Shown here one piece after another: positions 24,945-36,033 of a stretch of DNA of 64,000 nucleotides; position 1 is the first letter of the stretch, and each line of letters opens with the position of its first letter. Position numbers and translations under genes: made by a program. This stretch comes from Phoronis australis (taxonomy: Eukaryota; Phoronida; Phoronidae). The notes beneath the pieces were generated by a model that saw nothing but the letters and a program-made list of their open reading frames with translations, did no database searches and was not told where the DNA came from. The stretch covers positions 161,690 to 225,689 of the forward strand of contig NMRA01000167.1 of assembly GCA_002633005.1 (NCBI GenBank), written 5' to 3'.

Positions 24945-26523
24945 GAAAGGTTTGTTCAAAAGCAGCTTCACCAGTTCCTGGAGCAAAATTCCCTTCTCTC
25001 TGCAGCACAGTCTGGTTTCCGCCCGTTGCATTCCACTCTTACTACAAACATTCATGCTACTGAGTTTATCTTTAATAATATGGATCAGGGGAGGCTTACT
25101 GGTGCTGTCTTTGTTGACCTTAAGAAAGCCTTTGACACTGTGGACCATGGTATCCTATTGCAGAAACTAGAGTCTTATGGAGATAATGACAACGAACTCC
25201 TTTGGTTTAGAAACTACTTATACGACCGTAAACAGGCCATCAAATACGGTAGTATACTTTCTGACTACTCAACCGTAATCACGGGAGTACCTCAGGGTTC
25301 CATTTTGGGCCCTCTATTATTCACTATTTTTGTTAAAGACCTCCCTACTGTCCTCCACAACAGTGTCCCAGTTTTATACGCTGATGACACTGCAATTATG
25401 TCCACAGCTGGATCAGTAAAAGAACTCGAAACTTCTCTCAACGATGAGCTAGCCCTTTTCCTTGACTGGCTGATTCAAAATAAACTCACTCTTAACGTAA
25501 GTAAAACCAAGTCGATGCTGTTTGTAACCCACCAGAAATTAAAACAACAAAAACTATCCCTTTCTATCAACGGTTCTCCCATCGAGAATGATGACAAGTT
25601 TAAGTACTTGGGCCATATTTTAGATCCCAATCTTAAATTTAATATGCACATAGATCATATCACAAAGAAATTGTCAAAGAAAATCGGTGTACTTAAACGT
25701 CTAGGCAAATTTCTTAATGTCAGTACTCTTAAGACCCTTTACCATTCTATTATTCAGCCTCATATTGATTATTGTTTACCGGTTTGGGGGCACACTAGTG
25801 ACACACTTGTCAGCAAAGTCCAAGTAAGCCAAAATAGAGCCAAGGCTATCCTGGGTACTAGAATTAGGGACACTAGGGTTGACGACTGGGATTTATGAAA
25901 GTAAGACAAAGAAATAAATATCTCTCTGCCTGTTGTATGTACAGATGTATCAATGGCTTGGCTCCACCATATCTCAGCAGTAAATTCAATAGCAGTCAGG
26001 ATGTATATTCTACATGATCTTCTGTTGCTGGCAATGTTTCTTCTAAAAAAATTAAAACCGAGACGGGCAAGAGATCTTTTATCTATGCAGCTGCTATAAT
26101 ATGGATTTGTCTTAGCCCAGAAATTAAACGGTCCAATTCAATCACAACCTTTAAAGTAAATATTAAAAAGTGGCTGTAATTTACCTAAACTTTTATACCC
26201 TGCCTGTCTTAATCATGTCATTTTTTCATTGTCGTAAATACTCTCACTGTCTAGAGCCATCTCTTAATTTATTTCATCTGTCTTAGTTAAATTTTTACCA
26301 TTATTCGTCATTTAGTTAATGTCTTAATTCTCAACCTGTTTTAATTGTATCTTTGTTACGTATATTTCATTGTTGTTTTATTACTTCATTGTATTATATT
26401 ACTGTTTTTCTTGTTGAGGGCCCTCTTGGAAAGCAGTGCTATCACTGAAGAGGCCACCCTCATTTTAAATATCACAATAATAAATAGATAAATAGATAAA
26501 TAAATAAATAAATAAATAAATAA
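24945..26523 (+). pseudogene. 5'-truncated, decayed non-LTR retrotransposon (LINE) reverse transcriptase
   Basis: From about 24945 the frame reads ERFVQKQLHQFLEQ and then SGFRPLHSTLT, FVDLKKAFDTVDHGILL, GVPQGSILGPLLFTIFV and YADD (about 25378-25389). These are the fingers and palm motifs of a LINE reverse transcriptase. Translation stops at 25898. Beyond that, homologous C-terminal blocks continue in shifted frames with stops (CINGLAPPYLSS near 25953, KRSFIYAAAIIW near 26070, TFKVNIKKWL near 26150). The element ends in an (AAATA/AAAT)n tail at about 26480-26523. There is no endonuclease domain or 5' region, as expected from incomplete target-primed reverse transcription. The motif style resembles the CR1/L2/Jockey assemblage, but I cannot place the clade. 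Not functional as it stands. Confidence 0.9.
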
Positions 26524-29500
26524 CTAGGACACGTGACAATCATCAACCTATAGGAGCCAGGAGCTGACCAAACTCGTGGCACATGGCAGAGACGAACCAA
26601 TAGTGAGGCTGGGAATGAAATGTTCTAGTGCGTTGTGTGCAAAAGGACTGCGTGCAAATCTACACAAATGATTAATGGACCAGTCCGAAAGAAGGAGAAA
26701 TGGGGTATAAGTGAGACGAGTCCATATTCTCACATAAATGTAGTTAACCAGTGAAATAGCATTAATGTTCGACATATGCACCATTCCAAAGCCGCACATC
26801 CAAAGAGAACAGGGACCGATCTCTAATCTTTGTACTCGAAACGAACTCGAAATTTTTTTTTTGCAATTTCTCTTCTCATTTTGTGCGAACCCAAGAAAAG
26901 ACTGTGCTCGAATACATCATAGCTTATGCATATGAGTTTCTAGTCCAAGTTTGCACTTGAAGACCCTTATATTCGAGTAAAAACTTCAAATTTCGAGTTC
27001 AAATTCAAACTTTTAGCCTTAATGAGGGGCTTCTCAACTGCAAACTAGGACTGATATATCCACGTAAGTCTGTGTTCGAGCATAGAATAATAGACACTTA
27101 TCTTGAGTTCGCAAAAGGTAGAGTAGAAAATGCCAAACATAATTTCGAGTAAAAGGATTAGAAACCGGGCCCAATGACAGTCTTATATAACAGAGTGTAG
27201 CAGTTTGGCCCGGGTGTTTATTTGACAAGGAACTTAGACCTCGACATTCGGTCTCGGTCGATACGCGGAATAATGTCTCGTGGGATATTACTTCATGTAC
27301 GCCAATCTCGATACGTTTTGTGTATATAAATCAAAGTAACTCGACAGAGACCACCACAGGTATAAGAAACATATCTTTCTGTCTATGGAGACCACCTGCT
27401 GCAGAACTAACGCGCGCGCCGTACCGGCAGTGAGACCAACTCCGTCAACGCCGAGTACACCCAGGTGCGTTGTTGGAATTTCTGATCGTGTGCATTGGAT
27501 TCAAAAGTTTCAATCCACAATTATGGCATTAATGCATGTCTTAGAACAAAGAAACTGGCTACATTCTGATGGACAAAGGATCGCTCTTTCTAATGCAACA
27601 AATTGTTATTTTTTCACTAAGCAGGGACGGATCCAAGATTTTGAGTTGGGGGGAAGAGCAGAGAATTAGGTAGGATTTTGCTCGTCAGACATTCGCACCC
27701 CTGTACTGCCAAATGGAATATAGGAGACTATTAGGGGGGGGGGGGGGGGNGGCCCCCTTAAATCTGGGACTGGTAAATGGGCGCATCCATTACAATACAG
27801 GGCAATGACGTACATGTGGAAAAAACGATTATTGAGCGCTGACTACATAACTGACTCGCCTAAAAATAAGTACGCTGTCCCAGAAGGCGGTCAAGATGAC
27901 AAGGTTTAGCGAGCGCTGAGGTTAACAGCAGCAATCAGAGGTAATATGTAGCCAACAGTTAGTTAATGATCCGCTGCAGCAGCAGCGAACGAGGTCTCAA
28001 CAGTAAACGCACGACGGAAAAAGTCACAAACAAGAAGAATCACTAAATAAGCGAGTTAGCAGCTGCCTGTAATTACTCTGAGTTCGAGCAACATCTGCTA
28101 GCTCCAAAATCTCTTTCCAATATCGTTATGTGTAAGACGATTTTTTTTCGTTAAACTTTCTGTTTTGAAAAGTACCGACGAGTATGCCAAACCAACCGAT
28201 TAAATTGCCAGGCGTTGTAAAACAGTGTTCAATAGAAACTCGTACACGCTATTCACTCTCAAACGAAAACCTTTATGGATTCCTGAGCCAGAGACTTCGG
28301 CGTTAAGATACTTGTCCGTACGTCACGCGTGCGCTCTCAATTAAGAAGACGGAAACTACCGGGCCCTCTTTTTAAGGCTTCTCAAGAACGTTAAAAGGAT
28401 ACCAAACCCGGTTTTGGGCTATAATCTGATATTAAAAACGACTTCCCCATCCAATTCTCTGAAGCAAAATAATGCTCCGTAACCCTCGACAACCCTCAAA
28501 AGTTTGGAGGAAAATTTAAAAACTCCTTTCGAAGTCTGCTAAACTGGCAAGCGTGACCTACGCTATTGGCGAATTACATGGTAAATGTGGGAACAAAAGA
28601 AAACCCACCAAGGACCGTAATATCCTATCTGTGACGTACATGTAGGGAGTATGAGTTGTTATTTGATTCCTACTTTTATCTTTCAAGATTGACGCCAATG
28701 ATGCATTAGCAGGTGACGGAACGAGGATTGGTTCAAATCATCAAACATGGTTTAATTAATATCCTTTTAAAGGTGTCCTAGTGGGCATAACCCTGATTGT
28801 TGACGTAAGTTCGAATTTCATCTGTTTCCTTGCGTAACTCATCGTTTTTCTACGATAGGCGAGCCGTCTTGATTTCGACAATCGTGGCCCTGCCAGTAAC
28901 ACAGTTGAAACTGAAAGACTTTGTGCTGTTCTGGGCAAAATCCACGGGAATACGTTGATTCCCACTCTTTTATCCAAGCCATTGAACTGGTGGCGAACGA
29001 AAATCTTTCTTTTGCTTGCCAGTCGCTCGAACCACTGAGTAGCCCATCGACTACGCAAATGGGAGAGGAGAATTTTCAAATTTATTGATCTGTGCCTACG
29101 GATGTAAGTGCCGATAGGCTGTCAAATTTCGACAACCTACTTCACGCATTCCTTCACATCAGATGTACGTCTTCCCGGCTTCGTGATAGCGGTATAAAAC
29201 TATTCTGGGACCGGAGCCCATGATTTTGTAAATGTATAGCTCAAATCCTTGCTTTATAACGAAATAAATTCTCTGCATATCCACTTGTTTACAGACAACA
29301 TTAAAAACAAAATGGCGACGGTAAGCTATTTCCTTCAGCTGCTCATCACTGTGGGAGTGGCCTTTTCCTGAAATGGAACCTCAAAATGATGTCGCCGAGG
29401 AACTTATATTACTACTTCCGTTCGCATTTTGAATCAGCCCCACCTTCTTCCTGGTGTTTGAATTAAAGGAATTACCAAATCCGTTAATTGCATTTTTAAC

Positions 29501-29814
29501 TTTCGTTCTTTCAAGGTGGCGCGCTTGATAACTGTTCGGGGCATTAATTTGCCTCACCCAGTGATACCCCGGCGTGTTCCAGTTTACAGCAAATATATAC
29601 GTCTACAAACGGAAAAAACCTGTTTGGGGTTCGTATTACGTCGAACAAATAAAAATATGGACAGTTTATTTCAGTTCTGCTAGACAGTCTATCTGCGTTA
29701 ATTTGGCTCACTCAGGAATAAATATGCTTCGTTCTACGAGAAACATAGTCGCAACGTCTGTAACTACCAAGAAACATGTATCCGATGCTAAATAACGTTT
29801 AAATCACGTTAAAG
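26524..29814. other. Spacer with a TATA-type promoter candidate and a GC-rich repeat copy
   Basis: At 27323-27330 'TATATAAA' lies about 55 bases before an ATG (27385). That ATG opens a Thr/Pro-rich frame reaching a donor (ccag/gtgcgt) at 27465. A possible acceptor (tttttctacgatag) lies at 28858, but all three frames after it are short and unlike known proteins. A copy of the GC-rich 'gatccaagattttgagttgg' repeat lies at about 27623-27775 and contains one N at 27750 in a G run. The 107-codon minus frame at 28756-29079 has no family features. Confidence 0.35.
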
Positions 29815-30420
29815 AAATGACTGACGATGAAAAAACAGAAGCAGCTGGTAAGATGTGAATTTTAATCGAAGCCTTAGTAATTCACTCAGAAACTCATAAT
29901 TCTCTCTTTATCAAACCTTAAGACGATTTCCAAAGCAATCGCGTCATTAATGCCAACACAAAATAACGGATTTGGTCTCTTTTGGGCAATTGAAGACTAT
30001 TTTAAATACAACAAATTTGTTACGAACTGATTGCACGAAATATAAAAAGTGTAATGAACATTACAGAAAGAAGTAGGTTTCGCGCACAAATGCTGTGGGC
30101 CATAAACAAGTAGGTCTCTTGTTATCAATAACTTGAGTGAAGTCGTGGTGGTTCAGTGGTAAAGCACGCGCGTTCTATTTCGAGTGGTGGTGTAGTGCTA
30201 AAGCATGCGCGCTCTAAACACCAGGTCGTGAGTTCGAGTCTATGGTAATGGCAGTTTTTCAAGTTTGACACGTTCTCCGTGTTTTTTATTTCTTTGCCTT
30301 TTTTTCTTGGATAATACTTCGGGAATCTAGGAAAATGCTTGATTTTCAGAGGAGAAAACAGAAAAATTTTCCTGGGTGGGAGGGGGGCAAACCCTCTCCC
30401 GACCTCCCAACTCAGTTTTC
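29815..30420 (+). mobile_element. tRNA-derived SINE-like repeat, copy 2, with two tRNA-like heads
   Basis: Matches copy 1 (14590-15240) over most of its length. Here the tRNA-like head is doubled: a partial head at 30143-30180 ('ggtggttcagtggtaaagca') is followed at once by a fuller one at 30184-30243 with A-box-like 'gtgtagtgctaaagc' and B-box-like 'gagttcgagtctatg'. The tail includes 'gggaatctaggaaaatgctt' and ends in the 'cctctcccgacctccc' block also present in copy 1. Confidence 0.6.
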
Positions 30421-31166
30421 AAATATGACGCCTATTTTTGCATAAATTATATAAATTTACCATGCACGGATACCCCTACCTGCAACTGTTGTCATTATAT
30501 TAAAAAATAATTGCAGTCGGTCTGGTACACATTGTACAAGACGTGCGTAGGTGTTAATACTGCAGTTGCGTTTAATCAATGTCTTCCATAGCATTATTTG
30601 CAGGAATAAATAAAGAAATAACTTTTTTTAAATAACTAAATGAATGATTTAAATATTTGTAAATATTTATCCTGGTAAAAAACCGGGTGCATGAAAAACT
30701 TCCAACCCGAACTAATTTTCCATTTTAGTTAAATTTCTTAATGCCCTGGTGAACTCTTTTATATGACGTCAATCGTGATAAAACTATCTTTGTTGAGGCA
30801 AACAAACACAAAAATCATACATCTCGAAAGCGAAACATTTTTCTTTAAGAATTCTTGCTTTCCTCTACGTCAACGAAACCTCACGAGAGTTAGACCTTTT
30901 ATGTTTAAGTTTACCTTCGTTTTGGAGATTCCTTCCCAAAGTAACCAATAAGGCTGACCGCAAACGTTTCAAAGGACCAAAGGAGTCCTTGGCACTTGGC
31001 GTAACGGTTATTTCCTGCGCAGTGTTGACAATGAATTAGCCAGGGATTGACAGGAAAACGACCAGTAATGACACCGCGGGCGATCATCATCTATAGCAGG
31101 TTAGAAATAGCTAGCACAAGTGGCCAACTGGCAGTGCCGTCATCGGCGCGCTTCGCAAACATCGTG

Positions 31167-31174
31167 TATAAAAG
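31167..31174 (+). promoter_or_regulatory. TATA box (TATAAAAG) of the neuropeptide gene
   Basis: Consensus TATAAAAG 77 bases before the start codon at 31244, predicting transcription start near 31197 and a 5' UTR of about 45-50 bases. TATA boxes are common in neuropeptide genes. The position agrees with the signal-peptide start chosen for the ORF. Confidence 0.65.
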
Positions 31175-31243
31175 CGGTTTGTGTCTGCCGTGTCCCGCAA
31201 ACCGCCTGTATAGCAGCGAGCTTAACAGAAGATACTCTTTATC

Positions 31244-34200
31244 ATGCTGGGTTTTCGTGCTGTAACATTCCTCCCGGTGACTTTGTTTTTGTTGTCTGCA
31301 CTTGTGTCTTCGTTTGTCAACGGTTTACCCCTGCTCGGACGTGACTTAGTGGAAACACAGGCGAATCGTGAAAGTCGTCTGTCAAGACTTGACCTAAACT
31401 ACATTTATGGTAAGTATCTCTTTTTGATAGATTCTCATTGGCACCTGAGAATGCATGCGCAGGTCCAGAAGAGGGGCAGATCTCTTTTGTACCACTTTTA
31501 TATCGCTGCAGTTAAATAATCCAAAGTGTCTCCTGTGTCTGTCCATTGCAAAGCTCCCTCCTGGACTCGATTTCACCGGATGTCGCCTACGGAGACACTC
31601 TCAACTGAGAGATCATGACACACCTCCCTCGTTTGCTCGATCCTGAGAAATAATTCAAGATCCTTAGGATCTGGGGGGACGCTAAATTTGACTTGCTAAG
31701 AGACCCCGGTCCCCACAGCCGCTCATATCATTTGGCTAGCACTTAGGTGCAGATACTTGTACGAAATCCTAACTCTATCTTATATTATAGTCCATGGGCC
31801 TTAAATTTGTCGCCAGTCCATTTCAAGAAAAGTTTGACTTAAGTTTTTTTACTTTAGTTTATCACCCTATCCCTCCTCACCCTCCCCCCTCTCTCTCAGT
31901 GCCCGATCAAGCCGGGATTGATGAGTTTCTAAGTTATAACAAGTCTAATGATGTGAGATGGTTTATCTTATAAAAGTCAAAATTGGAACTCAGTGTTCAT
32001 TTTCAATTTCAACCAAAGCAAATGACGAATCCCTAATAATAGCATTTGGCGTTTGTGTGTGTTCGCGTGCGCCTGTGTGGTGTGTCTTGGTGTTTATCAT
32101 AGGATTATAATGATGCACTGTTTTTGTAATCGACTGTGTTCAATATCTTGACTTCGTTATCTTACATGTGCAAAAACACAAATCTGATTTATAGAATGTC
32201 GGGTCAGAGCAAACAACTGCTTTTGTGAATATAGTTCTTTACTACTTAAAGAGGCATGGACCGCAAAGCTCGTCAAAAGTATCTTTTAAACAATCCCTGA
32301 CGAAAGTACCACCTCGCAACGTCTAGTACAGAGTAATTCACTTTCCCCTGTGTGGAAATTTCCTGAAAAATCAAATAACTCACGATTTTTGAAATACGCG
32401 AGAAGGAAAAACTCTGGTTACCACAGAATTTCTAATCTTCCTCCCACTTATGATAAATTCGCACATGCGCTCACAATCAGTTGCCTGAAGTCACTTGAGG
32501 TCAAAGGTCACATTTTTCACATGAAAGAAATGTGCCACGTCTATATCTAGCCATACCAAAAAGGAGACGTGCTTTGCTTCGTGGGAGAAAAATCAACGAA
32601 GTGGCGAGCAGTTGACAGATGGTTTTTTGAAATTTGAAACTAGAAGGAAATGCTTTGATGTCAACAGAAATTAAAAATCTTTACGAACAAACCCTAAAAA
32701 TACCTGGTGAGCAGGTTGAATTCCGTTTCAGTGGCAGAGAACCCCTTTAAATATTACAATTTAGTCTGTTTATCGCGTTCCAGACCTCTTAAAGGTGAAG
32801 GAAAACGCTCACAAAATGAAATTGGACTAGATATTCGCGGCTATTTAAAGGGGTGCTCTACCGCTATTTTGGAGCTCAACTCTTCTTGTTAGTTCAAATG
32901 CATCGTTGATCTACACTGTAAGTGTCCCTTAGCTCATCAAAAAGACACATTTCTGCTTTCGTAGTGGGGCAAGATAGACATACGCAGTGTTACATAGCCC
33001 GACTGTCGGAACTATATTCATTGGATGGCAGAAAGAGATAGCCGGTAGGCCTGGTATAAGCAAATTCAAACTTTAACGACAGACTCTTCCGGGAGATGAG
33101 GTGAGTGTGGCTTATCAAAAGTTATCAAAAATATCCCATCAACAACTAGGAAAAGAAGAACATAAATAATAGATGCTAAAGAGCTCGGAGCCGTCTAGTC
33201 TAGCCTGATGCCAGCCTCGTTTGCGGGAGTGTTAATCTCGCAAACAGGAATTGCATTTGGGACACTAAAATTGTGTTTCACGCCCTCCAACTTTCGGTAG
33301 CCCCACACTCGAACTTTGGAACAGCATTCCGAACCCTTGTCGCATCCAACTCTCGATCCGCATTCCGATTCTCTGTCACAGTCCACCTCATCTTCCGGGG
33401 AGTCTCTCGTTAAAATCTGGATTCACTCATCCCTCCATTGAGGCCTACACACAGTATCGCTCAAGTCTATCTATACACCGTCAGTTATGCAATTTCTCCA
33501 AAGGAAGATGGTATAGGATGAATCAATATGTGTCATCATGATGCGACAGCATATATTGTCGCCCTCGACACATATTGTCCCACCCCATGGGCGACAATGC
33601 GAGCTAGATGTGAGAAAATATGCCACGAACGGCGACACATATTTTCGTCCGTGCGACAACATGTGTCGATGTTGACGGCATATATTGTCACGGCACTCCG
33701 ACTCATCTTATATTGTCGCTCGGCAACAATATGTGTCGAGTACAACCTTATATGCCACAACAGGGTACCCCATTCATTGGAAGCAAATGGGTCACGTTTT
33801 CTCGTAACCGTTTCAGATCTTTGATCTACCACGTTGGATGAAAGCCTATGTGATATTCCTTTTTCAGGTTTACTTACCAGATTAAGTGATTATGGCAGAT
33901 CTGAGGACAGACCTGAAGCCGGCTATGGTACGTCAACAGTAGGACCAAACAATTTTTTGGATAAAATTCAAGAAAAGTGGATATATTGGACTCCGAGAAA
34001 AAGCAAACATTGCTTTTCTTACATTTAGGGTTCCAAAAACGTATTGTTTTCATACTCTTCACAAAAATTCAATGAAAATTAAAATCCAAATATAATGAAC
34101 CTGACTATATAACGTCCTATTAATGTGGGATAAAGCAATTTCTGCGTTAGCGATGGCTTTAGGCAACAAAACACTCGCAAAAAGAATCTGGTATATCGTG

Positions 34201-35941
34201 GACTAAATCTGGTGATTTTCCGAACTTTGGCTTCTGAAATTGAATTACTCTTAAAAAGCATAGTAAGGATTATTTTTAAGGGAAAAAATACGACAAAAAT
34301 TAGCCAAACTGAATACTAATTAGAAGGGTTGGGTTTCTGTTTTATTAACCATTGTTGACTCTTTGAACCGCGGAAATAGATAATTGTACTGTGAGACGTG
34401 ATGCCGAATAGAAGAGCACGAGAACGCTTAACAATCTACTTGGATGATGTATGGATATGTCTCCGAATTTAGAAATCGCCGTTGTATGGAGTTGAAACCA
34501 ATAGGCAGGTCTTTACAATGCGTGTGCGTTAAGGGTCACTGCATCACGAAAGCGGCGTGGTTTTCTTTTGAGTATTGTAGGCTTTCGGGCTGAGATTCCT
34601 GAATGAAAACTTAAAAACGCAGGTATCTCTTGAGGAATCTGGTCTTCCCAAGGATTTGGTCCGTTTCCTGGTATGGAGTTTGATCACCACCGGAGTGTTG
34701 AGCATTTTTTTGGCGCGCGTGGAGTTTGAAGGGGCGTAGATCTGGGATTCGTACCACGGGTTTTTTCCTAGTCCGGAACTTGGGTACCTGGAATTAATTA
34801 ATTTGCATAACCAAGAAATCGTTTCCACACTGACCTGCATGTAGTTTGCAGACGGGAAAAATATCACCGGGTAGCAGTGGAGAATTTAAGGGAGGGGGGG
34901 GGCAAGGGGGTCATGCCTCCCCTAAAATTCTCCCATCCATTTGGCGCTTCAGGGGTTCAAATGTCTAACGGGCAAAACCCTGGCTAATACTCTACTCCCC
35001 CCTAACTGAAAACCCTAGATCCGCCCCTGGGTAGGCAGTACGTCCTATAGTATTAGATTTGTGGATGAAAACTTAAAAATGATGCGATGAGTCCAGATTC
35101 GCGCACAAAGGTAATGGATGTATACTAACTAGCTCTGCACTAAACTGAGTAAGTATATTCTGCTGCCAAGCCCGACACTAAGCAAAGGGGGCTCTTCATT
35201 TGGACAGAAATCAATTACCCTGTCCTTAAGCTAAGCACAACACGACAACAGTTTATGACTTTCTGATTGCTGGATCAATGTATAATTAACAACGCATCAG
35301 GAAAGCGAATGTTGCTTTAAAATGAAACTTGCAGGCTTATCCCTAATTATTTCTGTCATTGCTTTGTCAAATTCAGTAGCTAGAAACACAACATATAACG
35401 ACGAATATGAAGTACGCTGAAAATTACCGAGTTTTGTGTCGAGAATGATCCGCCGTAAATCACTCAATCGTGTCCAATAAGTATCGTGACGAGGTGGTGG
35501 GGAATAACACTGCGTGATGCGAGCCCCCAAGGGAACGTCATAGATGCAAAGGTCACCTATTTTTTGTTTTCACATTTACTAGTTGTCAAAGAATACAACT
35601 GCACTTTGTTTAGTGTAGATGATGTTCAAATAGCATTCTCGTAAAGTTCCGTCTCTAAATTTGCATAATTACGAGCATGCAAATACAACTTTAAATATTA
35701 CCATCAGTGATGCAGAATGCTGCAGACTAACCGCTCCAACTGGAGAGTTTCCGGGGGGCAAATGTTTCAACTTATATTTACACACAAACCAGTGATATGT
35801 ACTTATTGTTCTTTTACAGATTCCATTTACAAAAGGGACAATCTTATGTCAAGGATAAAAGCCCTGGGGAAACATTTGTTTAGTACTAAAGGCAACGAGC
35901 GAGTACATTCCTTCAGGTTTGGCATTGGCCGCCGGAAGTGA
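31244..35941 (+). CDS. Secreted neuropeptide precursor (115 aa) with one predicted amidated peptide
   Basis: Exons 31244-31409, 33868-33927 and 35820-35941, all in phase 1, GT/AG borders. Residues 1-27 form a signal peptide (MLGFRAV, then a Leu/Val/Phe-rich core, cut likely after VNG). A spacer with single Arg sites follows, then DSIYKR. After this KR site comes a 30-residue peptide starting DNLMSRIKALGKHL and ending VHSFRFGI, followed by GRRK and the stop. Glycine before the dibasic site predicts C-terminal amidation (FRFGI-NH2). So the precursor should yield one long amidated peptide from the last exon. The 'LGKHL...ERV' spacing recalls parathyroid hormone, and the aromatic-x-FG-I-amide end recalls allatostatin A; neither is enough to name it. 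A TATA box upstream and AATAAA at 36028 frame the gene. Exon 2 is 60 bases and phase-symmetric, so skipping it would keep frame. Confidence 0.85.
33536..33765. repeat. Cluster of palindromic 'GACACATATTGTC'-type motifs
   Basis: Variants of gcgacacatattgtc and its reverse complement gacaatatgtgtcg recur about ten times within 230 bases, in both orientations with irregular spacing: cagcatatattgtcg, cgacacatattgtcc, cgacacatattttcg, cgacaacatgtgtcg, ggcatatattgtcac, cttatattgtcgctc, caacaatatgtgtcg. It lies in intron 1 of the neuropeptide gene, just 5' of exon 2. Both strands carry long open frames here only because of the repeat symmetry. Confidence 0.7.
34885..35035 (-). mobile_element. GC-rich repeat copy ('gatccgcccctgg' end) in neuropeptide intron 2
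   Basis: Reads 'tttaagggagggggggggca', 'atgcctcccctaaaattctc' and ends 'aaaaccctagatccgcccctg'. It is the inverted relative of the 12.0-12.6 kb and 27.6 kb copies. No coding content. Confidence 0.55.
35296..35695 (-). repeat. Dispersed repeat B, copy 1
   Basis: About 400 bases similar to 45365-45745 (same orientation) and to the reverse of 48540-48890. Shared blocks include 'cgccgtaaatcactcaa', 'tgtccaataagtatc', 'aaggtcacct' with 'ttttgttttcacattta', and 'gagcatgcaaatacaact'. No coding frame is shared by the copies. Located in neuropeptide intron 2. Confidence 0.75.
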
Positions 35942-36027
35942 TCGAGTCATCTACCAATGTAATGCGGCTTTCCCTGGACATTTGTCAGATCTAATGATGT
36001 ATGTGTAACTATATATTGTATATGTTA

Positions 36028-36033
36028 AATAAA
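36028..36033 (+). terminator. Poly(A) signal AATAAA of the neuropeptide gene
   Basis: Canonical hexamer 87 bases after the TGA at 35939-35941, giving a short 3' UTR. With the TATA box at 31167 it frames a compact transcript. Confidence 0.65.

Noticed and set aside
28756-29079. 107-codon basic minus-strand frame
   Set aside because: No domain, no splice or promoter support; the opposite strand is equally open in two frames.
29312-29371. Short plus-strand frame starting MATVSYFLQ after an acceptor-like site
   Set aside because: Only 19 codons; a donor at its third codon is possible but no downstream exon could be linked.
33528-33832. 98-codon frames on both strands
   Set aside because: They come from the symmetry of the palindromic motif cluster, not from coding constraint.
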